64,000 nt of DNA from Ajuga chamaepitys (Eukaryota > Streptophyta > Magnoliopsida > Lamiales > Lamiaceae): contig OY282503.1 in NCBI GenBank assembly GCA_958295605.1, positions 20,305,705-20,369,704 of the forward strand, in the 5' to 3' direction. The notes beneath the pieces were generated by a model. The model worked only from the letters and a program-made list of their open reading frames with translations. It did no database searches and had not been told where the DNA came from. Positions 10,213 to 20,373 of this stretch are shown here, in pieces. The translations under genes were made by a program, and so were the position numbers. How positions within the stretch are numbered: position 1 is the stretch's first letter; every line of letters starts with the position of its first letter.

Positions 10213-11270
10213 AGTAATAGTAGTAGTAGTAGTGGTGGTGGTAGTTGTAGTAGTAGTAGTGGTGGTAGTGGTATTGGTAGTGGTAATTCGTCGTGGTAGT
10301 GGTAGTGGTAGTGGTGGTGGTGGTGGTGGTAGTTGTAGTGGCGGTAGTAGTAGTAGTCGTAGTAGTGGTAGTCGTAGTGATGGTAGTAGTAGTCGTAGTA
10401 GTAGTAGTAGTCGTCGTAGTAGTAGTCGTGGTCGTAGTAGTAGTAGTCGTGGTCGTAGTCGTGGTAGTAGTATTAGTAGTGGTAGTGGTAGTAGTAGTAG
10501 CGGTAGTCGTGGTCGCAGTAGTAATAGTGATAGTAGTTGTAGTAGCCGTAATCGTAGTTGTTGTAGTAGTAGTAGTAGTAGTAGTAGTCGTAGTAGTGAT
10601 GGTAGTATTAGTAGTGGTAGTAGTAGTAGTCGTGGTAGTAGCGGTATTAGTAGTGGTAGTGGTAGTAGTAGTCGTGGTAGTAGTCGTAGTCGTCGTGGTA
10701 GTAGTCGTAGTAGTCGTAATCGTAGTAGTAGTGGTGGTAGTAGTAGTAGTCGTCGTAGTAGAAGTAGTAGTCATAGTAGTAGTCGTAGTTGTAGTCGTAG
10801 TAGTGGTAATAGTTGTAGTGGTATTAGTAGTCATAGTCGTAGTGGTAGTAGTAATAGTAGTAGTAGTAGTACTGGTGGTAGTAGTAGTCGTGGTAGTCGT
10901 GGTAGTCATCGTAGTCGTGATAGTAGTGGTAGTAGTAATGGTCGTAGTGGTCATAGTTGTGGTAGTCGTGGTAGTAGTCGTGGTAGTGGTCCTACTGCTC
11001 GTAGTGGTAGTAGTAGTGGTCGTAGTGGTCATAGTGATCATAGTAGTCGTAGTAGTCGTAGTCGTAGTAGTTAGTTGTAGTAGTGGTGGTAGTGGTAGTA
11101 GTCGTGGTAGTCGTAGTAGTGGTAATAGTAGTCGTAGTAGTCGTAGCGGTCGTAGTGGTCATAGTGGTCGTAGTAGTGATAGTAGTAGTAGTAGTGGTGG
11201 TAGTAGTAGTGGTGGTAGTCGTAGTAGTCGTAGTAGTCGTAGTAGTGGTCGTAGTAGTGGTAGTATAAGT
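10213..11270. repeat. 1.06-kb imperfect GTN trinucleotide array
   Basis: Almost every third-base register reads GT followed by A, G, C or T (gta, gtg, gtc, mixed). The GT dinucleotide is kept in one phase from about 10232 to 11070, where a small indel shifts it, and continues to 11270. Because of the 3-bp period several frames stay open (poly-Val, poly-Thr, Ser/Arg/Gly-rich), but no start context, splice sites or homology suggest a protein. Confidence 0.9.
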
Positions 11271-11284
11271 AATAATAATATTAA

Positions 11285-11286
<2 letters not shown>

Positions 11287-11335
<49 letters not shown>
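11287..11335. repeat. (AAG)n microsatellite
   Basis: About sixteen near-perfect AAG units directly follow a short AAT/ATA run (11266-11286) and the GTN array. Confidence 0.95.
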
Positions 11336-11337
<2 letters not shown>

Positions 11338-11499
11338 TCCTGGGCCATTATTGGGTTTTATCGGGTTGATTCGATATGATGCGAATTTTATCGTGTCTTA
11401 TCGGGTTGACTCGATAATGACCAAAACCCGATAGACATCAACCAAAATCTAAAATTATTGCACTATAAAAAAAATGCACTACAAGAAAAATGCACAACA

Positions 11500-11652
11500 A
11501 CAACGCCTCTAAGACAACAGTTTTAGTTCAAAACCGTTGTCTATTTACGAGTATACGTTGTTGTTTGAAAAACCGTTGTTGTTTACTAAATGAATTCGCT
11601 CAATAACAACGGTTAAACTATACCGTTGTTGTCAGCCGTTGTTGTTTAGGGC
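11500..11652. repeat. CACTA-1 5' subterminal repeats
   Basis: Repeated 10-bp motif AACCGTTGTT and its complement, several times in inverted pairs. Such subterminal arrays are where the second CACTA-encoded protein (TNPA-like) binds in characterised elements. Confidence 0.85.
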
Positions 11653-12792
11653 TTGATTTTTTTTTTTATTTAAATCATTTTTAAAATCAAATGTTTTTCT
11701 TAAATAATGACTATTCATGTTTTAACTCGTAGCATAACACATAACACAATTCAGTAAAACCACTTCCATGCAAGAAATTTCCCCAAACCCTAGCGGCGCC
11801 CTCCTTGGCCCAGCCATCCCGCCCCCGCCCCCGTCGTCTCCCCGCCCCGGCCGGCGTCGTCCTTCCCCCGGCATCTCCCCGACCCCGCCGTTTCCTCGCG
11901 GTCTCTACCTATCCATACACAGACAGAGCTAAGTTTCTAACCGTTGGAAGAGAGGTCGATTTTCCATTTTGCATTCCCAGGTTAGCGAAATAGTTCTTCT
12001 ATTGTAATCAATTATCAGTTTGATTGTCCTCATGAACTAACAGATTGTTGATTGTGCCTTTACTGCTCTCAATTATGTAATTAATTTGAATTTATAGGAT
12101 TATTTGTGTCTCTATTTTGTGCGTATCTGTTTGAAGTATCACAATCTGACGGGAAATACTATTGTTGCTGATTTGACCGATTTATATTTTCCGATGGGAA
12201 AGGTATTTGCTGGTTCCAATAGATTATTTAATTATCTATTTTTTTTGAAGGTATTAACTTATATCTCCTTTTGTGATTTTTACATATCATAATTAGGGAA
12301 TATATGTTGAAATTCCTCATCAGGTAGTCTCTGTTTCTTATTTATACAACTACTAAAGTAGATGAGTTTGCTAGTTGGCATTTCTTTATGTCTGTTGGTG
12401 TCAAAAAATCTATAAACAAATTTGAGAAAAGCAGCCAAAAGGTTAAGCAATGAGGAAGCACAGCTCTTTACTTTGCTTTTTCTATAGTAGGGACAATAGC
12501 TTGCACAAGTGGAATTGATAAATGGCAAATACGAATAAACTTATATAGAAATGTATTTTTTTCCACTATGATAAGATGAAATTAATGATTGAAATACTGC
12601 TTAAGACCAAGACTTATTATGCTACTTATACTAAAGAAACCTTATGATGTGACAAAGCATGTACGATTCCGTGGAACATATCGTTGTTGGTGAGACAAGA
12701 TGGTACCTGCACTATTCTCTTCTCTCTCTTTTTTATTTTTAGTCGTCTTGCGAATATAGGCATTGCGATAAGAACTTTTATATTTCAAGTGC

Positions 12793-13424
12793 AGGGGATG
12801 GTCCAAGACAAAGCTAGAAGACAGTAGCTACTTTGATTGGAAAGTGGGATGAGAGCATGCATTACGTCAATGGAGACTGCTCCAAAGGGAAAGGGCATGA
12901 ATCTCTGTCAAAATCTCAACTGCTCTGGAAATATAACAGGCCTCCTAAGTTCCCTTGATTTGATGCGCTTTTCCATTACACTCAATTAGCTTATTCCAGG
13001 GCTGAAGGTAATTATGTGGAGGCGCCAAAGGCATTTATGTGCACATGAACTGCATGTGAAAGTGGCTCACTTCTCTTACCAAAGTTTAGACATGGATTTG
13101 CCTCTATTTCCAATTATCAGTGATCCCTTTGCTTGATTAATGTGGTATTTGGAAGTCATCTAGATGCTCATCTTGTGCTTTTTTATTACATCAGCTACTA
13201 TGTTTGATATTTAACACAGTGATTCACTCGTTGGCCTTGAACTCTCGTATTTTCTTCTCATGCTTGGGGTTAGCAGATTATATATGCGATGGAATATTTA
13301 CTTTCTTGTAGGTAAAGCTGCCCCCAACAGATTCAAGACTTGGACCTAATCAGATTTGCTTGGAAAAAGGGGAATATGAATGGTAAATGCTGAAAAGTTG
13401 AGGTTGGAGCAGCGGTAGCAGCAG
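12793..13424 (+). pseudogene. captured oxysterol-binding-related protein (ORP) fragment
   Basis: Two exon pieces of a plant ORP (lipid-binding OSBP-related protein). The first (12793-13008) gives VQGMVQDKA, then after a 1-nt shift VATLIGKWDESMHYVNGDCS and KSQLLWKYNRPPKFP, then after another shift ITLN-stop-LIPGLK. The donor is AAG|GTAATT. The second (13312-13424) follows a CTTGTAG acceptor: KLPPTDSRLGPNQICLEKGE, then after a 1-nt shift NAEKLRLEQR-stop. Intact plant ORPs have the matching order GKWDES...PPTDSR.R.DQ..LE.G....A..EK.RLEQRQR. Frameshifts and stops show it is nonfunctional, but the exon-intron junctions survive, so genomic DNA rather than mRNA was captured. Confidence 0.88.
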
Positions 13425-13886
13425 GTGATCTTTTAATGTCTAAGAAATTAGTTCTCTTTTTTATTATATGTGTATTAAATATTTAGGTGTATTATACTTT
13501 AAGGGATATTAATAGATGAAAGCTCCAAAGAATTTGGGACTGTTCAGGTACATTTTTGAAAGATAAATTAGGAGTTCAATTAATCTAGCAGCTTCCTATG
13601 ACCTTTAATAGCTTGATTGTTGCATATAATGTGTGTGTGTGTGTGTGTGTTACTGATTCAGACTCGATACCTTGCGTTGCTGATTCAGGTTCCACCTCAC
13701 TTCATACCTTCACAATCCAGGTATCACTACTACTGATTTTATCTCAATACTGAATTTCTGCTGTGACAAGGCAATCTCAATTTCAATTACGATTTCGATT
13801 TCGTGTGTGCATAACTGCTCTATTTCGCTGATTTTAGTTATGGAATTTGTTGACTTTGTTTCTGCATTTCTAATGAAATTATTGAG

Positions 13887-14366
13887 GGCCTGTGAGCCAT
13901 TCTTCTAGTGCTATTTACTAGAATTAACTGTTGTTCTATTTGAAGGCCTGTGAGCCACTGTCCGAATTTCTGTTTTGGAGGCTTGCGAGCCAATTCTTGA
14001 ATATCTGTTGATTTTCTGTACTGGCGGTCTGTTGCCATTTACTATGAAACATACCTGCTGATACTTTGCTTACTACTGCGAATTTGGAGGCCTGTGCGCC
14101 AATTAAATCAGTGCAGCTTATAATTTTGTGTTTTGATTCTCTATTTTCTTTATGTTTGATTTTGGTCTTTGGATTGAAGTTGAATATTCTGAATTTACAG
14201 GCTCGAGCTTTTATCTATACTGCGCTAGTTTTTGCTATTTTCTTACTGCTCGAATACCCAAGGCTTGTGTGCTAATTACATGTCCTATTTTTTATGAGCA
14301 GAATATTCCCTACTTTTCTGCCAACTGAACTTTTACTGCTGAGATTTTTTTAGAGGCCCGTGAGCC
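13887..14366. repeat. degenerate minisatellite with GGCCTGTGAGCC hairpin core
   Basis: A 12-bp core able to fold on itself (GGC...GCC) recurs at 13887, 13945, 13980 (GGCTTGCGAGCC), 14089 (GGCCTGTGCGCC), 14262 (GGCTTGTGTGCT) and 14355 (GGCCCGTGAGCC), with weaker forms between. The text between copies is also similar (TTCTGTTTTGGA, CTACTGCGAATTT), so this is an eroded tandem repeat inside the CACTA-1 body. Confidence 0.6.
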
Positions 14367-14528
14367 GTTAGATATCCCATTTTCGTACGTTGAAATTTGT
14401 ATTATTTTTCCCATTTATTTATTTGAAATTGTGGGCTGAATATTGCAAATCACGGTACAAAATTTTCTGAATCTGCTGTTGCACTTAGCTGCTATATTAC
14501 TTTGTCGTTTTGTGCTCTCCACTAACCT

Positions 14529-14831
14529 ATGGCGCAGAAAAATACTAATACCATTTCCCGGGGGGCAGCCGCACCTGTTAGGAGTGCGCGGCCTACTAGT
14601 TCAGAGGAGTCAGTCACCTTTGGCTCCAAGGACTCCTACGCGGATGAATCGTTGCTCGACTTGAATGGGCAACATGCCCCACCCGGTAAGAAACTAAACT
14701 GGGAAAATTGGCTTAAACAATCAACTAGGGATGAGCTACAACTGGATAAAAATAAAGAAAAGAAAAAGGATGAACTTGCATCCAGATTGGACATGCTTTT
14801 GAGACACTTCAAGGGCACATGGAGATGTTGA
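14529..14831 (+). CDS. unidentified 100-residue ORF in CACTA-1
   Basis: An uninterrupted frame starts MAQKNTNTISRGAAAPVRSA and ends in a charged, helix-prone stretch (KLNWENWLKQSTRDELQLDK then EKKKDELASRLDMLLRHF). I do not recognise a family. It is preceded by an intron-like T-rich stretch and by the ORP fragment. It could be the exon of a captured host gene, the relic of a CACTA second gene (small proteins with a charged C-terminal coiled coil), or chance. It is the only reasonably long non-repetitive ORF in this element. Confidence 0.35.
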   Translation: MAQKNTNTISRGAAAPVRSARPTSSEESVTFGSKDSYADESLLDLNGQHAPPGKKLNWENWLKQSTRDELQLDKNKEKKKDELASRLDMLLRHFKGTWRC

Positions 14832-15235
14832 ATCTGAATGTTGGTTCATTTTCTTCGTATATATATTTTAAAGAATGATATCCTGTAAATCTGTTACATT
14901 TTCAAGAGTCATTAAGTTATATTTTTCGAGTTACATTAGATACCTCATACCGTGCTTGTTAACGATCACCGAATCATGTAGTATCTACAAGTCTATATCA
15001 TACAACAAAACAATAAATGCAGAATCTTATAATGATGTGATGCAGAATGCTGGAGTAGCTATCAATACTGAGGTGATTGCCATAAAACTTCTCCTTTTAA
15101 TGTTTGTATATATACTTAGCTATGTTTCTACATCAACTTATTCTAGAAGATAGTGCTTCAATCATTTGATCTTTGTGCAGCCACGCAAGAAGATATCTTG
15201 GAAAAATTTACTTCCATTGTAGAAAGCAACGGTTG

Positions 15236-15403
15236 ATAGAAGCACTTTTTAGAGGTAAAGCTTGCAATGAAATTAGAGAATCTGCCTTGGGATTGACGAA
15301 AAGGCTTGCTCAAACAGTACAAGAGACGTTTGGCGATTTTGAAGAAGCAGTTGAAAAGGATGCTACTAAAACTGTTGTTGCAGATGGGTCTGTCCAATCT
15401 ATT
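15236..15403 (+). pseudogene. captured exocyst EXO70A1 fragment
   Basis: The frame reads IEALFRGKACNEIRESALGL, TKRLAQTVQETFGDFEEAVE and KDATKTVVADGSV. This is the highly conserved segment of plant EXO70A1 (exocyst subunit, tethering of secretory vesicles at the plasma membrane) that normally continues DGTVHPLTSYVINYV. Homology stops at SV, and the frame then ends in unrelated sequence (IKI-stop, 15424). Upstream, the frame is open from 15173 but does not match EXO70. Only about 55 of over 600 residues are present. Orientation matches the ORP fragment and the element. Confidence 0.92.
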
Positions 15404-15867
15404 GAAGTGTTTATTAAAATCTGAACTAATCTATGTATTTTTTTGCAGGTTTTAGCTTTGGCGTTTCACTGATGTCGTCCTTAGTCTTTGAGTTTGGGTA
15501 TGGGTATGGGAACACTCCCCATTTTTGGTGTTTTATGTTGTATTTTCTTTTCGATTCTTGAATGTGTTGGCAAAGGTTGTGTATATTGGTGAATCTTTTT
15601 TGCTAAAACAATGTGCTCGATTTTAGATATTTTGTTAGATATACAAAATATTAGATATATTTAAGTTTGATGCTACTCAAATTTTGGTCGTATACTTAAT
15701 TTGGATGATGTTTTACTATCAGAATAATTGTTTATTTATTTAAGTTTTTCTCCTTTTATGTGATGTATTTTATTGAATTATTTATTATCTAAAAATATTA
15801 AAAAAAATTAAAACAGGATAATAATACCTAATAATAGGTACCACAAACCTCTATTATAAAGGTAAAA

Positions 15868-16240
15868 CGACAACGGTAAAAAACCGTTGTCTTTATGTTG
15901 TTAAAATTAAAACCACAACGGTTAAAATCGTTGTTGTAAAAATTAAAACCACAACGGTCAAAAACCCTTGTAATGACTGTTGTTGTAAAGGCCCAAATGA
16001 CAACAGTTAATAACTGTTGTTAACAATAAGTGTTGTGATACAAACGGCAACGGTTAAGCTGCGTTGTAATAGGCGTTGTTGTATATGTCAATCACAACGA
16101 TTAAAAACCGTTGTGGTATAGGTCTTCGACAACGGTCAAAAACCGTTGTGGTAGGTAGGGGTCTACTACAACGCCAGGTACGACAACGCTCATTCATCAC
16201 AAACAACAACGGTTTTCCACCGTTGTCGTTTTGCAGAATT
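15868..16240. repeat. CACTA-1 3' subterminal inverted-pair repeats
   Basis: At least eight head-to-head pairs of the form ACAACGGTnAAAAACCGTTGT. Each pair is a potential hairpin or dyad binding site. The same array occurs reversed at 21660-22050 in CACTA-2. Confidence 0.85.
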
Positions 16241-16590
16241 GTTGTAGTGATGGTATTTGTCGCTACTCTTTTTGCCACTACAAAACTAGTTACAAAAATA
16301 AACTTTTTTGTAACTATTAGTAGTTACATAAAATATTTTATACAATTTTAACCAAAATTTACTACAAGATGACAAACTCTTTTGCATTTACTTGTAATTA
16401 CAAATACATTAGTAACTATAAAGTAATTGAAAAAAATAGTTACAAATGCATTAGTAACTAGAAAGTGGCTGCACAAAAACTTTTTGCATCGTACTTTAAG
16501 TGGCTACCCTATAGTACCACATGTAGATATGTGAATACTAAAAATATTTTTCTGACAACTCTTCCTTTTTTTGTAACCATTTTTGTAGTG

Positions 16591-16809
16591 ACAAAAAGTC
16601 TTGATTGTACTAGTATTGTATGAATTCGTATCGTGTTATCGGGTCGTGCCGAGTTTTACCACCCCTAATGAAACATAATAGAAGGAGACTGAAGAAAACG
16701 AAGGAGAGTAAGAATTGGAGCTCATTAATCATTTTCCATCTAACATGTTCCTCTATAAAAAAAACCATACATACTTTTCATTAATTTCACTTTCTAAAAA
16801 TGGATAAGC

Positions 16810-16851
<42 letters not shown>

Positions 16852-17339
16852 AAACATAAATTAATCTCGAATTTAGATTTTCTTTTGGCAATTTCTATAT
16901 ATATAAATAAGAAAATATAAAGAAGAGTTTTTTTCCCCGATTTATGTGATACTATATAGCAATTTTATCATTTTCATGGCCTCTAAAAGTAACTTATATT
17001 CAGATAAATGCGATTGTCTGTCAATTATTTATGCAATATGAGTTGGATTATATTGGCTTTAGCCGGCAAATGAAAACTAAATATATTTTATTATTATTTT
17101 TTTGAATTACTTATTAACTAATTTTAAAAGAAATTAGTTACTTATATTTATCCCTTAAAGCCTTAATTTTATTTTTATTTTTCCAACATCTAAAGACACT
17201 AACAGATAAAAATCAATTATCTTCTCTGAGTATTTATTCTGAATATCTGATACTGATATTGGATATTTTTATATAATATATTAAATTTTAATAAATAATT
17301 AATTATTTGTTTGTTGATTATTGTGATTTTAGATCTGAA
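16591..17339. other. AT-rich interval with one DNA-transposon end
   Basis: The text at 16637-16668 (GTTATCGGGTCGTGCCGAG, then TTTTACCACCCCTAA) resembles the terminus of hAT-type MITEs. A related ACCCGATAAC text at 9820 and 11345-11430 could be its counterpart, but I cannot define the element. A (TA)n run is at 16815-16848. No gene is seen. Confidence 0.4.
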
Positions 17340-17370
17340 CTAGTAATATTCCAGTGCGATGCACAAAAGT
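17340..17370 (-). mobile_element. Helitron 3' terminus
   Basis: On the minus strand the sequence ends GTGCATCGCAC then TGGAATATTACTAG. This is a perfect short hairpin (17354-17364) 10 bases before a terminal CTAG, followed by T (plus A at 17339), matching the Helitron rule. The element would extend to the right; its 5' end (TC next to host A) is not identified. The AT-rich body at 17371-18009 and 19216-20040 is probably its inside. Confidence 0.7.
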
Positions 17371-18009
17371 TTATTTAAAAAGTAAAACTTTTAATAAAAT
17401 TAAATATAATCTAATTTAATATTTAAATATGTGATCATTTTATCCTAGTATTTTTTTTTTTTAAAATGTAGAATAAAACATAAATAAAATTATAAGTAAT
17501 CTAAATATACGTTTCTCACACATTATATATGAATTTTATATTAGTTACTTTATATATAGGTATATATATATATAGATACCTATAGATTTTATATATTAAC
17601 ATTAAGATAAATGTTAAATATAAAAAAAAAATTCTTTTTCAAAATGATTATTTCTTATCTTTGAAATCCAAACATACATTTAATGTGTATGTATCATTTT
17701 CTACCTATGTGCATTATAGCTTAATTAATTATGAATGTTAAAACGATATAAATATCTAAATATCAACTCATATTATTAAATGAAATAAACTGAATAATGT
17801 TATAAGAAAAAAAAAATCTTTAATTTTTTCCTTTTACTTTAAATAATTAAATTTATCTAAATAAAGTTTTAGATTCTAAATATCACTATTTAGTTTAAAA
17901 AAATCTTATTTGCAAGTTCTAATCTTTACTTGGTACTTCAAATATACAAAGAATAACAAAATAATAAAATAAAATATAAAAGTTATTCAATAACTAGAAT
18001 AGTAAAATA
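17371..18009. other. AT-rich, probable Helitron interior
   Basis: No coding signal. The low-complexity AT text resembles the interior of the Helitron at 47847-51855. Confidence 0.35.
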
Positions 18010-19215
18010 TTCCCTCCGTCCCGAGATAATTTGCACACCCCCCCTGACAAGTGGAATAAGAAAAAGTTGTGTTTTGCTTTTTGAGTTGAAAAGTCAACAA
18101 AAATTAATTAAAATTAAGAGAATGCTTAGGACTTAACCTTTTCCTAGTTTTTTCTAAAAAAAGGAAAATGCTGGAAAACACCAAATTTCTAGAAAAGAAA
18201 ACCAAATTACTGGAAAAATCGAAAAATTCTAGAGAACACCAAATATCTGGAAAAATCGAAAAATTCTGTAAAAACCTGGTCATTTCTGGAAAACACGAAT
18301 TTTTCGAAAAAAAATGAACATTCCAGTAAAATACTCAAAATTCTGGAAAATATGAAAAAACCTGAAAAATACACAAATCTGGTAAAGATACAATGTTGGA
18401 AATGCAATACGAATGCATAAGTAATTCAATGAAAAAAATTCAAATTTCACATCATCTCAAATTTGAATGTGAATAGATAACATAAACTTTTTTAATAGCC
18501 AGAACCCAGATCCAAAGGTACTGGAGGTAGCATGCTCGTAACTCTGGACTGGTCACGATCTCATTTCCTGGAGCCGAAGATTCAGCCTCTGATCTACATC
18601 GAGAACCCCCCTTCTCCATCGTAAAAGTCATCATCGGCTAGATCCACCCCCGACTCCGGTGACCGAGTCCCGGGAACGTCAGAGTCCTCATAACAGTATG
18701 TTATTCCGTCGATTTCTGAGGAGTCCTCGGAAAATCAGGCCACATCCCCCATCCTCACGATGACTGATGAACCGAATAGTCAACAACCAAAAACCTAGGA
18801 AATGTCTGTTGTTGAAAAGGGAGACGAAAGATCTCCAACGAGGCAAAACTAGAAGTTTGATAGAAGAAAAGATAAGAGATGAAGATCGAAGAAAAATGTG
18901 TGAAGAACAGGGATGAACAGCGGCGTGAGGAATGAAGAGACGAGAGAGAAAGAGAGTGTTCTAGAGAAAATTTAGGGTTAGAGTGAGATTTGTGGGCTGG
19001 GTCTGCTGATTTGGGCTGGGTTGGGTAATGTAGGTTTTGTTAACTTAGTGTTTAATTAGGGAATGGTTAATTATGATAACCAATGGAATTTCTGTGAATA
19101 GATTTAAGTTATAAGGATAATTTGGTAAAAAAACACTTTCCTTTTCGGGGGTGTGCAAATCATCTCGGGACACCCTGAAACGAAAAGTGTGCAAATTATC
19201 TTGGGTCGGAGGGAG
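18010..19215. mobile_element. 1.2-kb element with Stowaway-type ends
   Basis: Left end TTCCCTCCGTCCCGAGATAA with TTTGCACA, right end TGTGCAAATTATCTTGGGTC then GGAGGGAG followed by TA. Stowaway MITEs are usually a few hundred bp, so 1206 bp is long. The right side carries two tandem versions of the terminus: TGTGCAAATCATCTCGGGAC at 19152 and TGTGCAAATTATCTTGGGTC at 19188. Inside are a degenerate CTGGAAAA repeat (18160-18380) and an unidentified, higher-GC segment (18490-18780) that is not openly coding. Confidence 0.7.
18160..18380. repeat. CTGGAAAA-based degenerate repeat
   Basis: About a dozen spaced copies of (t)CTGGAAAA(n)AC and TCTAGA/AATTTC variants with a loose period near 20 bp. The minus-strand Phe/Ser-rich frame through it is a repeat artefact. 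Confidence 0.55.
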
Positions 19216-20042
19216 TAAAATATATGTGTTCTTCAGTATTTCTTAATACTTTCGTATATATGTTGAAAAATTTCAATTAAATTATACATTTATATTGTAA
19301 AGTAGATTAATTTAAAGATACACATTGATTAATGTAAAAAAATTTGCTTAGGTTGCACACTTTGAATAAAGAATAACATAATTGAAATTCGTTAATGTGA
19401 CCATGTATTGTTTAGGTTGTAAAGTCTAAGAAAACATATAGTTCAAGTTGGTTAATTTTGCTTATTCAAAGAAGTTTAGTTGCAACTTGTATAATATCAT
19501 AATTTAGGTTGCAAAGTGTAATTATTTATACAAAAATAATATTAATATATGTAAAATATAAAAGATTAATAAAAAATTAAGATAATTATCACATACAAAG
19601 TTATATATATGAACAAAAGTCAAAGTCTTGTGATTTATCAACAAAAATAATTATTATAACAAATAAACATTAGTAAATTTAATAATTTAATAAGCTGATT
19701 ATAAATAAAATATTAACTATCGCTTTAAATTCGATAAAGTATGTGTTCAATTATATATACATTGATTTTTCTTAATATAATAAATGAAAAACTTTTGGTA
19801 ATTCATGTCAGATAAACAAACCGATTAGTTGTGATTTTAATAAAATAATCAAGTAAAATAATTTGTAAAAGAGAATTATTTGAATGATTTTTAATTGTAT
19901 AACCCACAATAAACACTGAAATCTTACTCAAATAATCAATGAACAAATATTATAATATTTTAGATAGAATATCTTACTATTATGTATATCGTATGGATGC
20001 CAAATCAAACACCGTCAAAAGATCTACAACATAAATGAGCTT
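19216..20042. other. AT-rich interval, no gene seen
   Basis: Short repeats of 'ttaggttgcaaagt' (19348-19515) are the only pattern. Probably the continuing Helitron interior or decayed DNA. Confidence 0.35.
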
Positions 20043-20290
20043 ATGTAACACCCAAAAAGTATTACATATATACTAAATATGTTACTATAGACTTTAGGCA
20101 ACACTTTATTGGTGTTACATTTTCCGGTGCTACCTAAAGTCTAATGTAACACTTTTGATGATCTTTAGTAATTCTTTTAATAAGTGTTACATTAGATTTT
20201 AAATTGTAACACTTTATGGTAACACTAAAAATAATGTTACACATAACCTCTCTTTATGTAACACTTTTAATTGAAAGAAAAAGTTGAAAA
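20043..20290. mobile_element. MITE-like block with TGTAACAC motifs
   Basis: TGTAACACTTT and its complement recur at least eight times in both orientations. The block begins ATGTAACACCC and ends TTATGTAACACTTT. Dense inverted copies of one motif suggest a nonautonomous DNA transposon, but no clean terminal repeat or duplication is seen. Confidence 0.4.
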
Positions 20291-20297
20291 TTTGTCA

Positions 20298-20373
20298 TCG
20301 CTGGGTTTCGAACGTAAGTTGCTAGATTGCAAGAGCTTAAGCGCAATATCTTAACCGCTAGGCTACAATAACT
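20298..20373 (-). tRNA. tRNA-like segment, probably a tRNA-derived repeat
   Basis: On the minus strand, TAGCCTAGCGG fits the polymerase III A box (TRGCNNAGYGG) exactly, and CGTTCGAAACC fits the B box (GGTTCGANNCC) with one change, about 45 bases later. This spacing suits a tRNA-like molecule. I could not complete a convincing acceptor or anticodon stem, so a pseudo-tRNA or tRNA-derived SINE head is more likely than a functional tRNA. It follows the TGTAACAC block directly. Confidence 0.35.

Larger units (their letters stand above)
11477..16249 (+). mobile_element. CACTA-1: non-autonomous element with captured gene fragments
   Basis: A 4773-bp CACTA element with 5' end CACTACAAGAAAAATGCACA and 3' end TGCAGAATTGTTGTAGTG. 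It is flanked by a perfect ATG duplication (11474-11476 and 16250-16252). Both ends carry arrays of AACCGTTGT / ACAACGGTT. Its two ends match those of CACTA-2 (21649-35210) in reverse orientation, so both belong to one family. No TNP2 or second transposon gene is present. Instead it holds a GC-rich leader (11790-11935), an ORP fragment, a degenerate minisatellite, an unidentified ORF and an EXO70A1 fragment, all on the plus strand. It is likely mobilised by a CACTA-2 type transposase (inference). Confidence 0.9.
11461..16590. mobile_element. older CACTA-like MITE split by CACTA-1
   Basis: After removing CACTA-1 and one copy of its ATG duplication, the flanks read CACTATAAAAAAAATGGT (from 11461) at one end and ACCATTTTTGTAGTG (to 16590) at the other. 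These make inverted termini of the CACTA type around a noncoding core of about 350 bp. The core has repeated 'gttacaaa' motifs (16289-16460). A clear 3-bp duplication is not visible (ttg / aca), so the call is moderate. Confidence 0.45.

Noticed and set aside
10166..11369. Long open frames (poly-Val, poly-Thr, Ser/Arg/Gly-rich) on both strands
   Set aside because: They follow from the 3-bp period of the GTN array; no start context, splice sites or homology.
18207..18407. Phe/Ser-rich membrane-like peptide
   Set aside because: Translation of the degenerate CTGGAAAA repeat, no homology.
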